From Paenibacillus sp. FSL R7-0345 (GTDB lineage: Bacteria > Bacillota > Bacilli > Paenibacillales > Paenibacillaceae), in NCBI RefSeq assembly GCF_038595055.1, contig NZ_CP152002.1, positions 5,376,501-5,440,500 of the forward strand: a stretch of DNA of 64,000 nucleotides, in the 5' to 3' direction. Below, piece by piece: positions 58,641-64,000 of this stretch. The notes under the pieces were generated by a model, which was not told where the DNA came from, searched no databases, and saw only the letters and a program-made list of their open reading frames with translations. The position numbers were made by a program, and so were the translations under genes. Position 1 is the stretch's first letter. Each line of letters begins with the position of its first letter.

Positions 58641-58670
58641 AAAAAAGACCCCGCCGGAACCGGCAGGGTT
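58641..58670 (-). terminator. hairpin terminator, copy 1 of a pair
   Basis: GACCCCGCCGG and CCGGCAGGGTT pair around two bases with one mismatch. The A-run at 58641-58646 makes it a minus-strand terminator; the plus side has only a short T-run, so it may serve the 61-aa gene weakly. Confidence 0.65.
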
Positions 58671-58780
58671 TCAAGAGGGACATGAACGAACATTACATAC
58701 TTTTGGGGATACGTTTAGTTTAGCACCGTTTTGTTTCTGGAATGTCAGGCCCAGGTAAGAAGACCGTAAACTTCGTTAAC

Positions 58781-58812
58781 AAAAAGGAACCCCGCCGGCG
58801 TCCGGCAGGGTC
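58781..58812 (-). terminator. hairpin terminator, copy 2, after the CLC gene
   Basis: ACCCCGCCGG (58789-58798) and CCGGCAGGGT (58802-58811) repeat the stem of the hairpin at 58647-58670. The left A-run becomes CCTTTTTGTT on the minus strand, so it would end the CLC transcript. The rest of the 349-bp gap (58546-58894) shows no gene. Confidence 0.7.
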
Positions 58813-58894
58813 TGAAGAAACTATACAAAAAAGGGGATGTCCTTACTATACCGCCTTTAGCTTAACCCCTGATGAAATTATGCTGAAGACCCGC

Positions 58895-60190
58895 TTAAAG
58901 TGTGCCGTCCCCTTTTCTTTTGGGCAGCTTGGCTTTGGCCAGTGTCGTTCCCTGCGGGAAGGATCTGAGCCGGCTTTTGGAGATGCCGATCTGCTGGGAG
59001 GTATAAATCCCCGTATGCCCCGAAAATAGATAGCTCACCAGGCAGGCGATAAAGAAGTACACCGCCCCATCCCCTCCGAACAATTCAATACCCATCAAAA
59101 AACAGGCGATTGGCGTATTGGCGGCACCGCAGAACACGGCAATAAAACCGAGTCCGGCCAAAAAAGGACCGTAAAGGTGCAGCCATCCGGCTAACGCATG
59201 CCCTAAAGTAGCGCCAATGGCAAATAAAGGGGTAACTTCTCCGCCCTGAAAGCCGGCTCCAAGCGTCAGCGAGGTAAACACCAGCTTGCCCAGAAAGGCA
59301 AACGGCGGGACATCTCCGGTAAAAGAAGCCTCTATCAGCGGCAGTCCCAGCCCCAGATAATCCCTCGTTCCCAGCACATATACCAGGATAATAATCACCA
59401 CACCGCCGGCGGCACTTTTTAGAACAGGATTATGGAACAGGCGGGTATACCCTTTTTTCAGCGCATGGGTCAGTTCACTGAACAGTGTACTCGCCAGGCC
59501 GAACAGCACGGAAGCCAGCACAACCTTGAGTACTACCATTAAGGAAAGAGGAGGAATATCCCCGATCGGATAATGCAAATGGGTAACGCCCCAAAGAGAA
59601 GTTGCAGTAAGATTCCCGACAAAGCTGGCTGCAAAAGCAGGAATGAGCGCTTCATGACTGATCAGCCCGATGGCAAGCACTTCAAGACCAAATACCGTTC
59701 CGGCCAAAGGTGTTCCGAAAATAGAACCAAATCCGCCGCTGATCCCGCATATCAGTAAAATCCTCCGGTCAACAGGCTTCACTCTGAGCATTCTCCCGAG
59801 CCAGTCCGCCAGGCTCCCGCCCATCTGCACGGCTGTTCCCTCGCGCCCCGCAGAGCCGCCGAACAAATGGGTCACCAGTGTTCCGAATAAGACCAGCGGA
59901 GCCATTCTCAGCGGCACAGTCTCACTGTCCGTCTGAATCTGCTCGAGAATCAGATTATTTCCCTTTGCGCTGCTGCCCCCGTATCTGGAATACAGATAGC
60001 TGACCAGCGCTCCCCCAAGCGGAAGCAGGAACAGCAGCCACGGATTGGCTACTCTCACCCCGGTTACGTAGTCCAGACTCTTCAGAAAAAAAGCGGACGC
60101 TGTTCCGGCAAGCACCCCCACTCCGCTGCCGAGCACAATCCACTTCAGCAGGGTGCCCCAGGCTGCGGCAAACCACCATTTTTCTAACAT
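58895..60190 (-). CDS. CLC-family anion channel/antiporter, possibly fluoride type
   Basis: A 431-residue CLC membrane protein with about 12 helices. The gating glutamate motif is GGSAGREGTAVQ and the helix N motif is AGFQGGEVTPLFAIG. The helix D GSGIP chloride signature is not seen, and together with GGEVTPLF this points to the CLC-F (fluoride/proton) or YfbK-like branch, by inference. A C-terminal regulatory CBS domain is absent. The ATG at 60190 has AGAGAGGG six bases upstream and precedes MLEKWWFAAAWG; an ATG at 60220 with AAGGGAAG is an alternative. It stands alone between terminators; no fluoride riboswitch was recognised. Confidence 0.85.
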   Translation of the reverse strand: MLEKWWFAAAWGTLLKWIVLGSGVGVLAGTASAFFLKSLDYVTGVRVANPWLLFLLPLGGALVSYLYSRYGGSSAKGNNLILEQIQTDSETVPLRMAPLVLFGTLVTHLFGGSAGREGTAVQMGGSLADWLGRMLRVKPVDRRILLICGISGGFGSIFGTPLAGTVFGLEVLAIGLISHEALIPAFAASFVGNLTATSLWGVTHLHYPIGDIPPLSLMVVLKVVLASVLFGLASTLFSELTHALKKGYTRLFHNPVLKSAAGGVVIIILVYVLGTRDYLGLGLPLIEASFTGDVPPFAFLGKLVFTSLTLGAGFQGGEVTPLFAIGATLGHALAGWLHLYGPFLAGLGFIAVFCGAANTPIACFLMGIELFGGDGAVYFFIACLVSYLFSGHTGIYTSQQIGISKSRLRSFPQGTTLAKAKLPKRKGDGTL

Positions 60191-60287
60191 TACAGACCCT
60201 CTCTGTCTCCACCGATCCATACCGTTCTTCCCTTCATAATTAAGCTATAAATAACGTTGTACATAGACTCGCACATAAAGTGGTACA

Positions 60288-60333
60288 TAAAAAAACAGAC
60301 TCCTACCAGGAATATGCTTCGCTGGTAGGAGTC
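60288..60333 (-). terminator. intrinsic terminator of cymR
   Basis: GACTCCTACCAG (60298-60309) and CTGGTAGGAGTC (60322-60333) form a perfect 12-bp stem. The A-run at 60288-60295 gives a U-run on the minus strand. Confidence 0.92.
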
Positions 60334-60378
60334 ATTAGCCTCTCGGCAGTTAATGGCGAACTCCATCGCCTTTATTCC

Positions 60379-60798
60379 TCAAATATAAAACATGTAATTA
60401 TCAGCCTTGTTTTCCTCTTTATAATTAATCAAATCGGACAAGGTAGTGGAATCCAGCACATCGGCAATGCCGTCGCGGATACGCAGCCAGAGGTCACGTT
60501 TGGCCGGATCGTCCTCTTCGGTGAAATCAACCGGTGAGATCGGTCCTTCCAGCACACGGATAATATCTCCGGCAGTAATGGTTGCGGAATCACGAGACAG
60601 AATATATCCGCCGTAAGCTCCCCGGATGCTCTTTACAAGTCCGGCATTACGCAGCGGGGCAATCAGCTGCTCCAGATAATGCTCGGACAATCCGTTTTTT
60701 TCGGCAATGCTTTTTAGTGATGTTGGACCCTCGCCGAATTTCAGGGCAAGCTCCATCATAATGGTCAATCCGTAACGTCCTTTTGTTGATATTTTCAA
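60379..60798 (-). CDS. cymR: Rrf2-family regulator CymR-like
   Basis: CymR is the master repressor of cysteine metabolism in Bacilli and works in complex with cysteine synthase CysK. The 139-residue protein has MKISTKGRYGLTIMMELAL, the winged helix with SIAEKNGLSEHYLEQLIAPLR shortened as SEHYLEQLIAPLR and VKSIRGAYGGYIL, and LEGPISPVDF. The three cluster-binding cysteines of IscR/NsrR are absent, as in CymR. It starts at TTG 60798 with AGAGGTG upstream. It diverges from mnmA, and the 18-bp palindrome in the gap may be its operator. The homology to CymR rests on sequence style and neighbourhood. Confidence 0.87.
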   Translation of the reverse strand: MKISTKGRYGLTIMMELALKFGEGPTSLKSIAEKNGLSEHYLEQLIAPLRNAGLVKSIRGAYGGYILSRDSATITAGDIIRVLEGPISPVDFTEEDDPAKRDLWLRIRDGIADVLDSTTLSDLINYKEENKADNYMFYI

Positions 60799-60853
60799 AG
60801 GGGCACCTCTTTCGGTTTAATTGCTGCATTTGTAGTTCACGATAAGCTAAGTA

Positions 60854-60871
60854 GACATTGTGAGCAATGTC
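60854..60871. promoter_or_regulatory. 18-bp inverted repeat between cymR and mnmA
   Basis: GACATTG, four bases, CAATGTC is a perfect 7-bp inverted repeat, 56 bases upstream of the cymR start codon. It is a good operator candidate, perhaps for CymR itself. The remainder of this 322-bp gap shows no gene. Confidence 0.5.
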
Positions 60872-61105
60872 ATATCAACGTATTCCGATGTTTGCTCTAT
60901 GCTTATGTTATCATATCTGCGGACACATTTGCAGCGTCAAAGTCATTTTTTTGGCAGATTGTTCGCCACTGGTGGACAAATTGTCAAAATCGCCGCTGTT
61001 TCTGCACCAAATTCCCCTGTCCTCAGGCAGTTTAGAGTAGACAGGTATGTTATAATACAAAATGAGCCGGGTGTTCAGTGGGGATAACCGGTATTTTGTG
61101 CATAG

Positions 61106-62248
<1,143 letters not shown>

Positions 62249-62298
62249 TTCCTGTACGGATATTATAATTAAACCTCCAGCTGTACTTAGGCAGGATC

Positions 62299-62338
62299 AA
62301 CAAAAACCCCTTTGGCATAAGCCAAAGGGGTTTTTGTT
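62299..62338. terminator. bidirectional terminator between mnmA and the peptide-binding protein
   Basis: AACAAAAACCCCTTTGGC (62299-62316) and its perfect complement (62321-62338) surround ATAA. The A- and T-runs are part of the stem, so it works for mnmA and for the convergent minus-strand gene. Confidence 0.93.
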
Positions 62339-62379
62339 GTTAAACTTGAATTCAGAAATAAAATTGCGGGTACAAAAAA

Positions 62380-64000
62380 TTATTCTGCAGCAATCCCTTT
62401 ATCAGCAGATACTGCAATGTTATATCTGTACATTCCTGTTCCATCACCGATGAAATAGTTCAGGACACGATTGTTAACCGGAACAAGTGCAGCGCGGTAC
62501 AGGGTTGGGAATACAGGGATTTCCTCAACCATCAGCGCTTGCCATTCTTTGTAGATTTCTTTACGTTTCTCTACATCAAACGCAGCTTCAGATACACCTT
62601 CCGCCATCAGACGGTCGCTTTCTTCATTTGCATAGCGCGGGAAGTTATAAATTGCATCGCGGCCGTAGAGTCCTTGCGGATCAACGTCGATACCCACGGT
62701 CCAAGCACCCTGGTAGACGTCAACCGAAGGATCATCTTCGCCGTTGCTGCCTACACGGTCATAGAATGTATTGAACTCAACCATTTCCAGCGTTACATTC
62801 AGACCGATTGCTTTCCAGGATTGCACATAATATTGAGCCAGCGGCTCAGCAATATCCGAACCGGTCATAGAGATAAAATTGATGGTCAACGGCGTGCCAT
62901 CCGGATTCGTACGGAACTCACCGCTAAGTTTATAGCCTGCATCTTCCAGAGTCTGCTTTGCTGCTTCCGGATCATAAGGCATACCCGGATTGCTGTCATC
63001 ATGGAATTCAGGATGGGATGGCGGAATCAGTGTTGTTGCATTCCAGCGCAGGCCGTGATAGAAGTTTTTACCGACAGCATCATTATCAACTGCCTGCCAC
63101 ATAGCTTTACGCAGAGCTACATTTGCCATTTTGGCATTTGGATCAGGCGCAACTACATTATTAGTCGCATCCCATTTACCCAGCTTGAAGCCGATGTAAG
63201 TATAAGCGCGGTCAACTGCGCCAAGATATTCAACGTTAGATAGACCGGAGTTATCAGGGAACTGATCTATCGGGAAGTTGTCGACCGCATCGATATTCCC
63301 AGCCTTTAGCTCCTGCACAACTGTAGTCGGAGGAACAACCTTCAGCACAACCTTATCCAGCTTGGGAGCACCACGCCAGTAATCTTCATTCTTAACATAT
63401 ACAACAGATTCGCCCGGTACGATGCTTTCCACTTTGAACGGACCAAAACCGACTGGTTTTTGGCGGACCTCAGGAGAAGCCGCGATTTTGGCAACATCCA
63501 TGGTTCCGAAGATATGCTTAGCCAGCGGATAAATCCAAATACTTCCTGTCAACAGGGAAGGAGTGGATTTCACATAAGTAATTTCTAACTGCTTCTCATT
63601 AAGCACTTTGATCCCTGAGATGGTCTTCGCAGTGCCGGCATGATACTCTTCCATACCAACAATATTGGTGAAATCGGAGCCGTAACGCGGACCGTCATAA
63701 GCCGGGTTACCAATAACTTCATGGGCAAACAGCCAATCCTCAGCAGTAACCGGCTTGCCGTCATGCCAGTTTACATTGTCACGGATGGTGAAGGTGAAGG
63801 TGCGTCCGTCTTCTGAGACTTCATAGGTAGCCGCCCCGTCATTGGTGTACACATAGTCTTTATCCCAGGTCAGCAGACCTTCGTCAAACCAATCAAGAAC
63901 CTCAGCATCCGGAGCACCGGAATAGAAGTTAAAGTTCAAAGTGCCTTCAAAAGGAGTATCAGATACAAGGCCAAAGTTAAGTGTACCGCCTTCAATGGCT
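62380..64000 (-). CDS. peptide ABC transporter substrate-binding protein, OppA/AppA family (partial)
   Basis: Binds oligopeptides outside the cell for ABC import. The visible 539 residues lack the N-terminus and signal peptide, which lie beyond the right edge. The reading frame is open to base 64000. Family 5 motifs are FTFTIRDNVNWHDGKPVTAEDW shortened as NVNWHDGKPVTAEDW, VGFGPFKVESIVPGESVVYVKN, LRKAMWQAVDNDAVG and YDPEAAKQTLEDAGY. No permease genes are visible; they could lie to the right or, given the terminator at 62299, the gene may be the last of its operon. Peptide rather than nickel or sugar is the usual substrate of this subgroup. Confidence 0.93.
   Translation of the reverse strand, partial: AIEGGTLNFGLVSDTPFEGTLNFNFYSGAPDAEVLDWFDEGLLTWDKDYVYTNDGAATYEVSEDGRTFTFTIRDNVNWHDGKPVTAEDWLFAHEVIGNPAYDGPRYGSDFTNIVGMEEYHAGTAKTISGIKVLNEKQLEITYVKSTPSLLTGSIWIYPLAKHIFGTMDVAKIAASPEVRQKPVGFGPFKVESIVPGESVVYVKNEDYWRGAPKLDKVVLKVVPPTTVVQELKAGNIDAVDNFPIDQFPDNSGLSNVEYLGAVDRAYTYIGFKLGKWDATNNVVAPDPNAKMANVALRKAMWQAVDNDAVGKNFYHGLRWNATTLIPPSHPEFHDDSNPGMPYDPEAAKQTLEDAGYKLSGEFRTNPDGTPLTINFISMTGSDIAEPLAQYYVQSWKAIGLNVTLEMVEFNTFYDRVGSNGEDDPSVDVYQGAWTVGIDVDPQGLYGRDAIYNFPRYANEESDRLMAEGVSEAAFDVEKRKEIYKEWQALMVEEIPVFPTLYRAALVPVNNRVLNYFIGDGTGMYRYNIAVSADKGIAAE

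Overview
The window reads as chromosome of a spore-forming, competence-gene-bearing member of the Bacillales, most likely Paenibacillus. The evidence is the sporulation and germination genes (spoIIP, gpr), the late competence set (comEA, comEB, comEC, comER), HrcA/CIRCE heat-shock control, a leucine T-box, an S-layer-anchored glucanase, YesM/YesN-type two-component proteins and moderate GC by eye. No rRNA, tRNA, insertion sequence, phage gene or CRISPR array was found.

Region 1 (1-13 kb) follows the order known from Bacillus: hrcA (cut by the left edge), hemW, lepA, a YqxA-like gene, spoIIP, gpr, rpsT (opposite strand) and holA. It carries two additions: a paralogous pair of GNAT acetyltransferases, and an AT-richer three-gene operon (GNAT, type II thioesterase, Sfp-type phosphopantetheinyl transferase) set between lepA and yqxA/spoIIP.

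Region 2 (13-25.6 kb) separates holA from comEC. It holds an ECF sigma/zinc anti-sigma pair, a 2-keto-3-deoxygluconate module (eda, kdgK, KdgR-like LacI regulator), a second ECF sigma/anti-sigma pair whose sigma gene has an in-frame TGA, and a LacI regulator followed by a heterodimeric ABC exporter. A 20-codon ORF with an excellent ribosome binding site lies convergent to the exporter.

Region 3 (25.7-36.6 kb) is the late competence locus. comEC and comEB are separated from comEA by a TetR/flavodoxin-like oxidoreductase operon. comER diverges from comEA. leuS with its T-box leader and an AI-2E-family permease follow.

Region 4 (36.7-54.4 kb) is a beta-glucan utilisation locus: two tandem secreted GH16 glucanases, a lone solute-binding lipoprotein divergent from a YesM/YesN two-component system, and a minus-strand run of a 1508-residue S-layer-anchored GH16 enzyme, a binding protein, two permeases and a GH94/GH161-type glycoside phosphorylase. 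The logic is extracellular cleavage of beta-1,3(-1,4)-glucan, capture and import of oligosaccharides, and phosphorolysis inside the cell.

Region 5 (54.6-64 kb) is housekeeping: zinc-ribbon and PRC-barrel proteins, cysteine desulfurase, DUF523, an SRAP peptidase, a small possible Sm-like protein, a CLC channel/antiporter, the Rrf2 regulator CymR, the tRNA thiolase MnmA and a peptide-binding lipoprotein cut by the right edge.

Several starts were moved from the longest ORF on Shine-Dalgarno evidence, including TTG or GTG starts. Findings most worth following are the interrupted sigma gene, the 20-codon ORF, the orphan PPTase/thioesterase/GNAT operon, and operator-like inverted repeats sitting inside promoter spacers.
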